The notes under the pieces: generated by a model | What the model saw: the letters and a program-made list of their open reading frames with translations, nothing else | Databases searched by the model: none | Told to the model about the DNA's origin: nothing | Shown here: positions 31,719 through 40,533 of the stretch, piece by piece | Numbering within the stretch: the stretch's first letter is position 1 | How the letters are laid out: every line of letters starts with the position of its first letter | Made by a program: the position numbers and the translations under genes | NCBI RefSeq assembly: GCF_900106675.1 | Contig: NZ_FNOB01000010.1 | Location: 86,070-150,069, forward strand | Length of the DNA stretch: 64,000 nt | Direction of reading: 5' to 3' | From: Allgaiera indica | Lineage (GTDB): Bacteria; Pseudomonadota; Alphaproteobacteria; Rhodobacterales; Rhodobacteraceae

Positions 31719-32210
31719 ATGACCATCACCCATCTCGTCACCCATTCCGGCGGCTTCGACGCGGACGAGCTTCTTTCGTCGGTGATCCTCACCCGCCTCT
31801 ACCCCGGGGCGGAACTGGTCCGGTCGCGCGATACGGCATGAATCACGCCGGGCGAAGGCAGGATCATCTACAACGTCGGTCGCGCCTATGATGCCGCGGC
31901 CGGGATCTTCGATCATCACCAGCGCCCCAACCCGCTGCGCGAGGACGGGCAGCCCTACAGCTCCTTCAGGCTGATCTGGAAACACTTCGGCCACGCCTAC
32001 CTGCGCGCGCTGTCGGTGCCCGAGGCGGACCTGGAGATCATCCACAATGCTTCGAGCAGAGCTTTGTCCTGCCGGTGGATCTGATCGACCACGGAGCGCT
32101 GGAGCCGTCGGTCGCGGGGCCATTGGCAGGGCTGACCCTTCCGGTGCAGCTGGAGACCCTGAAGCCCGCCTTCGACAACCGCGGCGACGAAGCCGACGAC
32201 GCGGCCTTCG
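31719..32210 (+). pseudogene. MYG1-family protein (UPF0160), broken
   Basis: The sequence starts MTITHLVTHSGGFDADELLSS and is clearly of the MYG1 family (DHH-like exonuclease fold). The expected His in GGFHADE is Asp. A TGA at 31839 stands where a Trp is expected, after which the same frame continues (ITPGEGRIIY, FDHHQRPNPLRE, IWKHFGHAYL). One base is then missing near 32049 (IIHNA/FEQSF), and the match continues in the next frame (FVLPVDLIDHGALEPS ... DEADDAAF) to about 32210, where it stops abruptly. So it has at least a stop, a frameshift and a 3' truncation. The comparison with intact family members is from memory. Confidence 0.8.
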
Positions 32211-32974
32211 CCCATGGTCAGGCCACGGCGCCAGATGATTGGCTGGACACCCAGACGCTGGCGCAAATTCTCAACGCTTCCGAAATGCTCGGGACCGTCC
32301 GTGAGCACGGGCATGATGTCTGGCCAACGAAGTTGCCGCCCGAGAAGGGTGAAGAGGCCGTCGACATCGGTTTTTCCATCTATCGCGAGGGGCCGCTGGC
32401 CGCCACCGAAGCGCTCGACACCATTCATGGAGCCTCATCCGCGGCCGCTGTAGAAGCTGGCCCCCTCGCCTACTACGGGCGCCTGTTCGATTGGCTGGAT
32501 CGCAGGAGCAACGCCATCGACCTCCGTCCGATCCGGGACATCTTGCGGAAGCACATCGCCCGGAACTTCGCGATTGAGCCGGGCGCGACCGTGCTCGGGG
32601 AAGAGATTACCTGCCGGTGATCCTACACGCTGCAAGGCGTGAACGAAAAGCTCAACATGGACCGCCGCCGGCTGGCCCGGCTGCTTCAGCGACTGGGCAA
32701 GGTTCCAGCGGGGGCGACCGATCGTGAAAGCGGCAACATGATTTTCGATGCTGCCGCAACGCTGACTCTGATCGAGGTGTTCCAGTCGGCGGTCAGTTTT
32801 CACGATCTGTCGGGATACCTCGGCGCCAGCAAGCGCCAAGTCGAAACCCTGTACCGTGCAGACGTTCCGGAACCGATCATCCCGGCGGCCAGGCGTCGCA
32901 GCGGCGCTATACAATCGGCCCCGTTGCTCATGCGCCGGCGGGTCGGAGGCGGCGTCGACATGGGGCAGAGCTAA
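32211..32974 (+). pseudogene. TniQ-like transposition protein remnant
   Basis: Directly joined to the MYG1 remnant is a region reading QTLAQILNASEMLGTVREHG, GPLAYYGRLFDWLDRRSNA, RDILRKHIARNFAIEPG and, after a TGA at 32618-32620, SYTLQGVNEKLNMDRRRLARL ... YLGASKRQVETLYRA in the same frame. This resembles the C-terminal half of TniQ-family proteins, target-selection partners in Tn7/Tn5053-type transposons. The N-terminal zinc-binding part is missing and the frame ends in unrelated residues. No TniA/TniB genes are nearby. The family call is inference from pattern. Confidence 0.55.
32559..32581 (+). repeat. 23-bp repeat, copy 1 (inside TniQ remnant)
   Basis: The sequence from CCCGGAACTTCGCGAT to GAGCCG (encoding RNFAIEP here) recurs at 38351-38373 with one mismatch and the same orientation, on the other side of the rbs operon. 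Confidence 0.6.
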
Positions 32975-33046
32975 CATATCGGATCCGCAGCGCAAATCTG
33001 CATGACAGACAAGTACGGCAACGCCTACCAAGTTCGGAAATTTCAT

Positions 33047-33070
33047 AAAAACGATTGCGCAAACGTTTTT
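33047..33070. promoter_or_regulatory. palindromic LacI-family operator upstream of rbsD
   Basis: A 24-bp palindrome with arms AAAAACG and CGTTTTT and centre ATTGCGCAAA has only one mismatched pair. A central CG within an A/T-flanked palindrome is typical of LacI/RbsR-family operators. It lies 66 bases upstream of rbsD, and the operon ends with its own LacI-type gene, so RbsR autoregulation is likely. Confidence 0.7.
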
Positions 33071-33135
33071 CTAGGAGCATTTTCGAGTTGAAGGCACGCG
33101 GGGAGGACAGCGGAAGCTTTCCGAAGGGGGGACAG

Positions 33136-33555
33136 ATGAAGAGATCGGGGATCCTGAATCCCGCGCTCTGCCAGGTGCTCGCCAGCATGGGGCACACCGA
33201 TTCAATTGTCGTGTGTGATGCCGGCCTGCCGATACCGGAAGGGCCCGAACGCATCGACCTGTCCGTCTGTCCCGGCCTTCCCGCGTTCCGGGACGTCCTT
33301 GCCGCGATCGCGGCCGAACTGCAGATCGAGAAGGCCCTTACCGCCTGCGAATTCGAGCCCCAGAACCCGCAGCTTTACCACGAGACGGTTTCGCTGCTGA
33401 AGGCGCAGGAGGCGGCGCAGGGCGCGCCGATCGCACTGGCCCGGATCAGCCATGAAGAGTTCAAGCGCATGACACGGACGGCACGCGCCATCGTGCGCAC
33501 GGGCGAATGCACGCCCTTCGCCAACGTGATCCTCTATTCCGGCGTGCCGTTTTGA
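33136..33555 (+). CDS. rbsD: D-ribose pyranase
   Basis: The 139-residue product has the RbsD N-terminus (MKRSGILNPALCQVLASMGH) with its catalytic His, the DAGLPIP motif and the C-terminal YSGVPF. Length equals E. coli RbsD. It speeds interconversion of pyranose and furanose ribose after uptake. The start ATG is preferred over an earlier one at 33055, because the family begins here and the earlier codon is next to the operator. First gene of rbsDACBR. Confidence 0.94.
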   Translation: MKRSGILNPALCQVLASMGHTDSIVVCDAGLPIPEGPERIDLSVCPGLPAFRDVLAAIAAELQIEKALTACEFEPQNPQLYHETVSLLKAQEAAQGAPIALARISHEEFKRMTRTARAIVRTGECTPFANVILYSGVPF

Positions 33556-33583
33556 GCGGCCGCTTCAGCAACAGGAGGCAGGC

Positions 33584-35071
33584 ATGACCAAAGTCCTTCT
33601 CGAACTTCGGAATATTTCGAAGACGTTCGGGGATGTACGGGTGCTCGATCGTGTTGGCCTGCGGGCAAGGGCCGGCCGCGTGCTGGGGCTGGTGGGCGAG
33701 AACGGGGCCGGGAAATCGACCCTGATGAAGATCGTCTCGGGAATTCACCGGCCCGATCCCGGCGGCGAGATCCTTCTCGACGGTGCGCCTGTCGCCATCG
33801 CGTCCCCGCGCCGGGCGATGGATCTGGGGATTGGCATCATCCATCAGGAACTCAATCTTCTGCCGGGCCTATCGGTGGCGGAAAACATCTTCCTCGGCCG
33901 CGAGCCGCGCCGCACCTCCGGCCGCATCGACTGGCGTGCGATGCGCGATGCCGCCGCAGAACTGCTCAGGTCGCTCAAGCAGGACCATATCGACCCGCGC
34001 CTGCTGGTCGGGCGGCTTGGCGTCGGCGCGCAGCAGATGGTCGAGATCGCCCGGACGCTGTCGCAGCGCGCCGAAGTCATCATCATGGACGAGCCCACCG
34101 ATGCCTTGACCGATGTCGAGACCAAGATCCTGTTCGATGTGATCCGCCATCTGAAATCCGACGGAAAGGCGATTATCTACATCTCGCACCGGCTGGGCGA
34201 GATTTTCGCCGAATGCGACGATGTCGCCGTGCTGCGCGACGGGCGTCTGGTGCATGAGGGCCTTGTCGCCGACCTGACCGAGGGGCAGCTGATCCACCAG
34301 ATGGTCGGCCGCGCCATCACCGATCAATACCCCTACGAAGCACAGCCGGCCGGCCCGGTGCGGCTTGAGGTGCGGAACCTCGTGGCCCCGGGGGTCGCGG
34401 GCGTTTCATTCACCGCCCATGCAGGCGAGGTGGTCGGCTTCGCCGGCTTGATGGGCGCGGGCAGGACCGAACTGGCGCGGGCGATCTACGGCGCCAATCG
34501 TCTGAGGTCGGGCAGCGTGCTGGTCGATGGCAAGGCATGCCGGCTGCGCCGCCCCCGCGACGGCGTGCGCGCAGGCATCGCCTATGTCACCGAGGACCGC
34601 AAATCCGACGGGCTGATCCAGCCCCATGCGATCCGGACGAACATGGCGCTGAGCGCATTGCCGGCCCTGTCGCCGGGCGGCATGGTTCGACGCGCCGGGG
34701 AACGCGCGGTGGTCGCGGATTACATGCGCCGCTTCGCGGTCAAGGCGCCGGATATGGAGGCAGAGGTGCGTACCCTCTCGGGTGGCAACCAGCAGAAGGT
34801 TTCCCTGGCGAAATCTTTGCTGACCCAGCCGAAGGTCGTGATCCTCGACGAGCCGACGCGCGGCGTCGACGTCGGCGCACGCCGCGAAATCTACACCCTG
34901 ATCAACGAGATGAAGGCGCGAGGCATGTGCATTCTGCTGATATCCTCCGACATGCCCGAGCTGCTGGGCATGTCGGATCGCATCCTCGTGCTGTCGCGGG
35001 GCCGTGTGACCGGCGCCTTCGCGCGGGACCAGGCCAGCCAGCACGCGATCATGGAGCGCGCCGTCGCGTGA
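33584..35071 (+). CDS. rbsA: ribose ABC transporter ATP-binding protein
   Basis: The 495-residue protein has two ABC domains. The first has Walker A GENGAGKST and Walker B IIMDEPTDALTD. The second has a degenerate Walker A (LMGAGRTE), signature LSGGNQQKV and Walker B VILDEPTRGVD, the usual RbsA asymmetry. It powers ribose import with RbsC and RbsB. A CAGGAGGCAGG ribosome site precedes the ATG, and its stop overlaps the GTG of rbsC. Confidence 0.95.
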   Translation: MTKVLLELRNISKTFGDVRVLDRVGLRARAGRVLGLVGENGAGKSTLMKIVSGIHRPDPGGEILLDGAPVAIASPRRAMDLGIGIIHQELNLLPGLSVAENIFLGREPRRTSGRIDWRAMRDAAAELLRSLKQDHIDPRLLVGRLGVGAQQMVEIARTLSQRAEVIIMDEPTDALTDVETKILFDVIRHLKSDGKAIIYISHRLGEIFAECDDVAVLRDGRLVHEGLVADLTEGQLIHQMVGRAITDQYPYEAQPAGPVRLEVRNLVAPGVAGVSFTAHAGEVVGFAGLMGAGRTELARAIYGANRLRSGSVLVDGKACRLRRPRDGVRAGIAYVTEDRKSDGLIQPHAIRTNMALSALPALSPGGMVRRAGERAVVADYMRRFAVKAPDMEAEVRTLSGGNQQKVSLAKSLLTQPKVVILDEPTRGVDVGARREIYTLINEMKARGMCILLISSDMPELLGMSDRILVLSRGRVTGAFARDQASQHAIMERAVA

Positions 35072-36105
35072 ACGACAAGGACCCCACCGCCATGGACACC
35101 AGCTCCCCCGCTTCTCCCGCAAACGGCAGCACCGCGATCGCCGCCAGGAATCCGCGTCCTGGCACCGTGCTGCGCACGCTTGCCGCCCAGAAGTCGCTGC
35201 TCGGACTTCTGGCCCTGATGGCCGTCATCTCGGTCCTCAGCCCGCATTTCCTGACCACCGAGAACCTGCTGATCATCCTGCGCCAGACCTCGATCAACGC
35301 GATCATCGCCTTCGGCATGACCTTCGTCATCCTCACCGCCGGGATCGACTTGTCGGTGGGCTCGATCTTGGCGCTGACCGGGGCAGTCTGCGCCGCGCTG
35401 ATCGGCGCGAATTTCAGCCTGCCCATCGTCCTGATCGCGACCCTGGCGCTTGGCGCCCTGCTTGGCGCCGTCAGCGGGCTGATCGTCTCGGTCGGCCGGG
35501 TGCAGCCTTTCATCGCCACGCTGGTCGCGATGACGGTGCTGCGCGGTGCGACGCTGGTGTTCACCGCGGGCCGGCCGATCGACGCGGGCGAAGGGGCAGC
35601 GGCCGATGCGTTCTGGCATATCGGCGGGGGATATCTCTTTGGCGTGCCGGTGCCTGTGATCCTGACTGGCGTGGTCTTCCTGATCTGCTGGTTCGTGCTC
35701 TCGCAGATGCGCTTTGGCCGCTACGTCTATGCCGTCGGCGGCAGCGAGCAGGTCGCCCGCCTTGCCGGGATCGACACCGGCCGCATCAAGGTGGCGGTCT
35801 ATGCCATCTCGGGGCTGCTGGCCGCACTCGCCGGCATCGTGCTGACCGCGCGGCTGCAAAGCGCGCAACCCACCGCCGGAACCTCCTACGAGCTTGACGC
35901 CATCGCCGCGGTGGTGGTCGGCGGTACCAGCCTGATGGGCGGGCGCGGCACCCTTTTCGGTACCCTCGTGGGCGCCCTCATCATCGGCGTGCTCAACAAC
36001 GCGCTCAATCTGCTGGATGTCTCGTCCTACTACCAGATGATCGCCAAGGGCGCCGTCATCCTACTTGCCGTGCTGGTCGACAGCCGCGGCAAGGCAACGA
36101 ACTGA
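35068..36105 (+). CDS. rbsC: ribose ABC transporter permease
   Basis: The 345-residue inner-membrane protein has 8-10 hydrophobic segments and the family motifs [14 protein letters not shown] and [15 protein letters not shown]. The GTG start overlapping the rbsA stop (GTGA) is used; an ATG eight codons later (MDTSSPAS) is equally plausible. The N-terminal ~35 residues are polar and cytoplasmic. Confidence 0.93.
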   Translation: MNDKDPTAMDTSSPASPANGSTAIAARNPRPGTVLRTLAAQKSLLGLLALMAVISVLSPHFLTTENLLIILRQTSINAIIAFGMTFVILTAGIDLSVGSILALTGAVCAALIGANFSLPIVLIATLALGALLGAVSGLIVSVGRVQPFIATLVAMTVLRGATLVFTAGRPIDAGEGAAADAFWHIGGGYLFGVPVPVILTGVVFLICWFVLSQMRFGRYVYAVGGSEQVARLAGIDTGRIKVAVYAISGLLAALAGIVLTARLQSAQPTAGTSYELDAIAAVVVGGTSLMGGRGTLFGTLVGALIIGVLNNALNLLDVSSYYQMIAKGAVILLAVLVDSRGKATN

Positions 36106-36139
36106 CCCGAAGAAACGCATCCAACGGAGGAGATTGATC

Positions 36140-37021
36140 ATGCGTAAGCTTCTTGCTTTTGCCGCCACCGCGGCGCTTCTGGCCGGGGCCGGCACCACCG
36201 CCCAGGCCGCCGAGAAACTGGCCCTCGTCATCTCGACGCTGAACAACCCGTTCTTCGTCTCGCTCAAGGACGGGGCGCAGGCGCAGGCCAAGAAGATGGG
36301 CTTCGACCTGATCGTATTGGACAGCCAGAACGACCCCGCCAAGGAATTGTCGAACGTCGAGGATGTGCTGAACAAGGGCATCAAGGCGCTGCTCATCAAC
36401 CCGACCGATTCCGACGCGGTGAAGGCAGCCGTGCGCACCGCCAACCGCGCCCATGTGCCGGTAATCACCCTCGACCGCAGCGCCAACGGCGGCAAGGTCG
36501 CGACCCATATCGCCTCGGACAACGTCGCCGGCGGCAAGATGGCCGGTGACGAGATCATCAAGCTCCTGGGCGGCAAGGGCAAGGTGGCCGAGCTTCAGGG
36601 CGTGCCGGGCACCTCGGCCGCGCGCGACCGCGGCAAGGGCTTCCACGAGGCGATCGCGGCGGACAAGGGGATCGACCTGGTCGCCAGCCAGCCTGCCGAT
36701 TTCGACCGCACCAAGGGTCTGAACGTGATGGAGAACATCCTTCAGGCCCACCCCGATATCCAGGCCGTCTTTGCCCAGAACGACGAGATGGCGCTAGGCG
36801 CGCTCAAGGCGGTCGAAGGTTCGGGCAAGAAGATCTACATCGTCGGCTTCGACGGCACCGATGACGGCATCAAGGCGGTCAAGGCCGGCACCATGGCCGC
36901 CACCATCGCGCAGCAGCCCGAGCGGATCGGCGCGCTGGGGGTCGAGGCCGCCGCCAAGATCCTGAAGGGTGAGAAAGTCCCTGCGTTCACGTCGGTTCCC
37001 CTCAAGCTGATCACCAAGTAG
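36140..37021 (+). CDS. rbsB: ribose ABC transporter periplasmic binding protein
   Basis: This 293-residue periplasmic protein has a signal peptide cleaved after AQAA and the RbsB pattern [35 protein letters not shown] and [14 protein letters not shown]. It binds ribose and delivers it to RbsCA. A GGAGGAG ribosome site is present. It is followed 59 bases later by the regulator gene. Confidence 0.95.
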   Translation: MRKLLAFAATAALLAGAGTTAQAAEKLALVISTLNNPFFVSLKDGAQAQAKKMGFDLIVLDSQNDPAKELSNVEDVLNKGIKALLINPTDSDAVKAAVRTANRAHVPVITLDRSANGGKVATHIASDNVAGGKMAGDEIIKLLGGKGKVAELQGVPGTSAARDRGKGFHEAIAADKGIDLVASQPADFDRTKGLNVMENILQAHPDIQAVFAQNDEMALGALKAVEGSGKKIYIVGFDGTDDGIKAVKAGTMAATIAQQPERIGALGVEAAAKILKGEKVPAFTSVPLKLITK

Positions 37022-37080
37022 GGTCATCGCGACCCCTGCGGTGCCGGTCCCTGCCGGCGCCGCCTTTTATCCCGAGGGCC

Positions 37081-38109
37081 ATGAAACACCACGTCACGAT
37101 CAAGGATGTCGCGCGCGAAGCCGGGGTGTCGAACAGCACCGTCTCGCATGTCGTCAACGGCACCCGCTTCGTCTCGTCCGAGACGGCCGAACGCGTGCGC
37201 GCGGCGATCGCGCGGCTGGGCTTCGCGCCGAGCGGTGTCGCGCAGGCGCTCAAGGGCCATCGCACCCGTACCATCGGGATGATCGTGACATCTTCGACCA
37301 ACCCTTTCTTCGCGGCGCTGATCCACGGTGTCGAAGCCGCCTGTTTCACCCATGGCTACAGCCTGATCCTGTGTAATTCCGAGGACGACCGAGACAAGGT
37401 GCAGGGTTACCTCGCCACCTTGCGCGCCAAACGCATCGACGCGCTGATCATCCTGTCGTCGAACCAGCAACCGGGCCTGACCGCCGAGCTGGCCCGGGCG
37501 TCCGGCGTGCCGACCGTGGCGCTCGACGACGAGGATGCAGCCCCGGCCTCCACGATCGCCGACGACAGTCTGGCCGGCGGCACCCTGGCCGCCGCCTATC
37601 TGGCGGGGGGCGGGTTTCGCCGCATCGCCTGCATCACCGGCCCGCTGGAACACCCCCGTTCGGCCATCCGCTTCAGGGGTTTCACCGAGGAGCTGGCGCG
37701 CCGGGGCATCCCCTTCGACCCGGCGCTGGCCATCGCCTCGGAGCCGGATGTCGCGGGCGGCGACCGCGCCATGCGCGCGCTTCTGGCCCTGCCGCCCGCG
37801 AGACGGCCGCAGGCGGTGTTTTGCTTCAACGACGTCATGGCGGTGGGCGCGCTCAGCGCCGCCTATCAATGCGGGCTCGAGGTACCCGGCCAGATCTCGG
37901 TCATGGGTTATGACGACATCGAGATCGCGGCCTTCACCGCGCCGCCGCTCACGACCATCCGTCAGCCAGTGTCGGAACTGGGCCATCGCGCCGCCAGCGT
38001 GATTATCGACCACCTCGAAACCGGCGCGGCGATGCCCGAGCGCACCCGGCTCGCCCCGGAACTGGTCAAGCGCAGCTCGGTGCGCCAAGTCGCCGCCACC
38101 GAAGAATGA
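37081..38109 (+). CDS. rbsR: LacI-family ribose operon repressor
   Basis: This 342-residue regulator has an N-terminal LacI helix-turn-helix (VTIKDVAREAGVSNSTVSHV, residues ~5-25) and a periplasmic-binding-protein-like sensor domain (TSSTNPFFAALIHGVE; FCFNDVMAVGALSA; VMGYDDIEIA). It most likely binds the palindrome upstream of rbsD and is released by ribose. No ribokinase gene (rbsK) is seen in the operon or elsewhere in the window. Confidence 0.88.
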   Translation: MKHHVTIKDVAREAGVSNSTVSHVVNGTRFVSSETAERVRAAIARLGFAPSGVAQALKGHRTRTIGMIVTSSTNPFFAALIHGVEAACFTHGYSLILCNSEDDRDKVQGYLATLRAKRIDALIILSSNQQPGLTAELARASGVPTVALDDEDAAPASTIADDSLAGGTLAAAYLAGGGFRRIACITGPLEHPRSAIRFRGFTEELARRGIPFDPALAIASEPDVAGGDRAMRALLALPPARRPQAVFCFNDVMAVGALSAAYQCGLEVPGQISVMGYDDIEIAAFTAPPLTTIRQPVSELGHRAASVIIDHLETGAAMPERTRLAPELVKRSSVRQVAATEE

Positions 38110-38442
38110 GAATGCTCGCCCTCGGCGCCGACGAGGCCGACTTCACCAGCCTTGGCGCGGCACGTCGCCAATACCTGCGGCCCCGTCGCATAGCCCCGGC
38201 GCGACACCTCCGACTCCGCCATCAGGCTATCTGATGGCGAGTCGCGGCTGGGGGCCAAGGGCATCCATCCGGGCTTTCGCACAACAGCGCGCTGTGCCTC
38301 GCGCCAGCAGGCGGAGAGCGGGCGGGTCCGGGCTTCCTGTGAAGCCCCTTCCCGGAACTTCGCGATCGAGCCGAGCCCCCCATACCTGTGAAAGAGGTCA
38401 TCATCCGGCGACCCGCGCATGAACGCCCCACGTCAGCGAGGG
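38110..38442. other. 333-base gap downstream of rbsR
   Basis: No supported gene. The minus strand is open through the whole gap but shows no recognisable domain. The only notable feature is the second copy of the 23-bp repeat at 38351-38373. Confidence 0.4.
38351..38373 (+). repeat. 23-bp repeat, copy 2 (downstream of rbs operon)
   Basis: It matches 32559-32581 at 22 of 23 bases in the same orientation. Here it lies in non-coding sequence; if translated in the matching frame it reads RNFAIEP, as in the TniQ remnant. Confidence 0.6.
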
Positions 38443-38997
38443 CTATCGACCGCTTTCCATGACAACCAAGATCAGCGCCTCGCCGCCGAGCGCCTCGTAG
38501 GAATGCGCGATATCGGCGTCGTAGCGGAAATAGTCGCCAGGCCCAAGTTCGGCCTTCCCCCCCGCCGGGCCGAGCCTTACCCGACCGTTGCAGACGAAAG
38601 CATGCTCGACGGTGCCGCGCGGATGGGCTTCGGCCTCGCGGACCGAACCCGGCCGAAGCCGTACGCGGTATAGGTCGCGCCGCCGATCGGGGGGACATTT
38701 GTCCAAAAGCACTGTCGCCAGGCCCGCTTCTCCCGCCGTCAGTTCCACTCCCTCTTCCACGCGGATAAGCTGGCTGTGGGTCGACGCGCTTTCGAACAGG
38801 GCGCTGAACGGAATCCCGAGCGCCGTCGCAATCGCCCAGAGTGTTTCGACGTTCGGGTTGCCCTTGCCGGATTCAAGCTGCGAAAGCGTCGATTTGGCCA
38901 GGTTGGCCCTGGCGGCCAGGGCGGAAAGGCTCATCTGCGCAAGCGCGCGCTCGCGGCGGATGGCATCCGCGATGATGGTGGTCGGTTTCTCGGGCAT
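38443..38997 (-). CDS. XRE-family regulator with C-terminal cupin domain
   Basis: The 184-residue protein has an N-terminal XRE helix-turn-helix (LAARANLAKSTLSQLESGKG, residues ~25-50) and a C-terminal cupin (EAHPRGTVEHAFVCNGRVRLG, LGPGDYFRYDADIAHSYEA). It is divergent from azlC, and such pairs are common; the regulator probably controls the exporter genes in response to a small ligand held by the cupin. ATG at 38997 is preferred; a TTG three codons upstream would overlap the operator repeat. Confidence 0.85.
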   Translation of the reverse strand: MPEKPTTIIADAIRRERALAQMSLSALAARANLAKSTLSQLESGKGNPNVETLWAIATALGIPFSALFESASTHSQLIRVEEGVELTAGEAGLATVLLDKCPPDRRRDLYRVRLRPGSVREAEAHPRGTVEHAFVCNGRVRLGPAGGKAELGPGDYFRYDADIAHSYEALGGEALILVVMESGR

Positions 38998-39024
38998 CGT
39001 TCGCAATAGTAGACTATCGTTCGC
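38998..39024. promoter_or_regulatory. operator-like repeats between xre-cupin and azlC
   Basis: Two direct CGTTCGC repeats (38998-39004 and 39018-39024) flank an inverted repeat ATAGT-AG-ACTAT (39006-39017). They sit immediately upstream of the regulator start in the divergent promoter region, a likely autoregulatory site. Confidence 0.5.
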
Positions 39025-39090
39025 CTTGACGAACGCCTTCTGACATGCTCACCATATCGAACGCTGTTCATCGTGACCAGAGACTCCGAC

Positions 39091-39795
39091 ATGACGCTTC
39101 GCCAGCCAACCGCAGACGCCCGTGCAGAGTTTCTGGCCGGGCTGCGCGACATCACGCCGCTTACCTTCGGCGTAGCGGTCTATGGGCTGGCCTTCGGGCT
39201 GATGGCGGGGCAGATCGGCATGGGCGGCGCGCAGACCGGGGCGATGGGGTTGCTCGTGTTCGCGGGCGCGGCGCAGATCGTCGCGGTCGAGCGGCTGGCC
39301 TCGCATGCCGGGCCCGCGCTGGCGATCGCTGCGGGATGCGCGCTGAACCTGCGCATTCTGCTGATGACGGCCTCGGTGCGCGCCGAATTCGCCGGACGGC
39401 CCTGGTGGCAGGTGGCGCTGGGCGTGCATCTGACCTCGGACGAGAACTGGGCCCTGATGCATGCCACCCGCCGAAGCCGGCCCGTGGGCTACTGGTATCT
39501 TGTCGGTGGCGGCATCAGCCTGATCGTGATGTGGGTGCTGGTGACGGGCCTTGCCGCCGAATTCTCGGGCCTCTTGCCGGACCCTTCGGCGCTTGGCCTC
39601 GGTTTCGCCTTTACCGCGGCCTTCATCGCGATCGCGCGCAACCTGTGGCGGGGGCGAGGCGATCTCTTGCCCTGGATGGCATCGGCCTGTCTGGCGGCCG
39701 CGCTGGGACTTTTCGCCCCGATCGATCCGTCCTGGGCGCTGATTGCCGGGGGGCTGGCCGGGGCCGCCGTGGCGGGGGTGCGCGGCTGTGACTAG
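39091..39795 (+). CDS. azlC: AzlC-family branched-chain amino acid exporter large subunit
   Basis: The 234-residue membrane protein has the AzlC pattern (ITPLTFGVAVYGLAFGLMAG, VFAGAAQIVAVE, LNLRILLMTASVRAEF, HLTSDENWAL) and about seven hydrophobic segments. With AzlD it exports branched-chain or related amino acids. ATG at 39091 (MTLRQPTAD) is used; a GTG six codons earlier is possible. It overlaps azlD by 8 bases. Confidence 0.88.
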   Translation: MTLRQPTADARAEFLAGLRDITPLTFGVAVYGLAFGLMAGQIGMGGAQTGAMGLLVFAGAAQIVAVERLASHAGPALAIAAGCALNLRILLMTASVRAEFAGRPWWQVALGVHLTSDENWALMHATRRSRPVGYWYLVGGGISLIVMWVLVTGLAAEFSGLLPDPSALGLGFAFTAAFIAIARNLWRGRGDLLPWMASACLAAALGLFAPIDPSWALIAGGLAGAAVAGVRGCD

Positions 39796-40081
39796 CGCCT
39801 GGATCACCATCGCGGGCCTTGCCGCCGGCACGTTCACGATCCGCCTTTCAGGCTATCTGCTGGGCGCGCGCCTCCCGGCCTCCGGCCCCTGGGCGCGGGC
39901 GCTGAAGGCACTGCCGGGCAGCCTGATCGTCGCCCTTCTGACGGTGCTTCTTATTCAGGGCGGCCCGGCGGAATGGGTGGCCTCCGCGATCGCCCTCGCG
40001 GTTGCGCTGGCAACTCGGAACTTGCCGCTCACCATGTTGGCCGGGCTTGTTGCGGTCGCGGTTGTCAGGAATGCGCTGTAA
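39788..40081 (+). CDS. azlD: AzlD-family transporter small subunit
   Basis: The 97-residue protein has three to four hydrophobic segments and the AzlD pattern (GTFTIRLSGYLLG, ALKALPGSLIVALL, ATRNLPLTMLAG). The GTG start overlaps the end of azlC, so translation is probably coupled. It completes the two-component exporter. Confidence 0.87.
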   Translation: MTSAWITIAGLAAGTFTIRLSGYLLGARLPASGPWARALKALPGSLIVALLTVLLIQGGPAEWVASAIALAVALATRNLPLTMLAGLVAVAVVRNAL

Positions 40082-40533
40082 AATAGTTCCGAAGCATTCC
40101 GGCCGCGCGCCCGACGACGCCACCGCAGAAAATTCACCCACGTTCCGTGCCCCGGGTACAGCGGTATGGACGATAATGCCATCCGCCGGACGACTTCGGA
40201 TGAGACCATTTGAGGCCCCGGCCCGTTCCCCAACGACGATGCCAGAACGCGAACCCCGTTCGGCGGATGCGTCGTTTGGCAAGCCCCCGGGCTTGCGGGA
40301 TCTCGTGCAGGGGTTCTGCCGCGCTTGATCAGCTGATTAAAACCCGGACTTCCAAGATGGTGATGGTACGCTGCGATCGCAGCACATTTCGCACGAATGT
40401 GATTCCGGTTTCCAGACTGCACCATCGCGAACTGGACAAGCGTGCCGCCGGGCGCCACACTTCCGCCGAACCGCCCCGATCCCGCCGACCGGGGCGCAAT
40501 CATTCACCGGTTCTGACAACAGGAGCGTTTGTC
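40082..40533. other. 452-base intergenic region with one palindrome
   Basis: No supported gene. A near-perfect palindrome TTGATCAGCTGATTAA lies at 40325-40340 and could be a regulator site for the downstream gene. An AGGAG ribosome site ends the region. Confidence 0.4.

Noticed and set aside
37962..38420. Minus-strand frame overlapping the end of rbsR
   Set aside because: It resembles a helix-turn-helix only faintly (SEVSRRGYATGPQVLA) and overlaps rbsR; insufficient for a transposase call.
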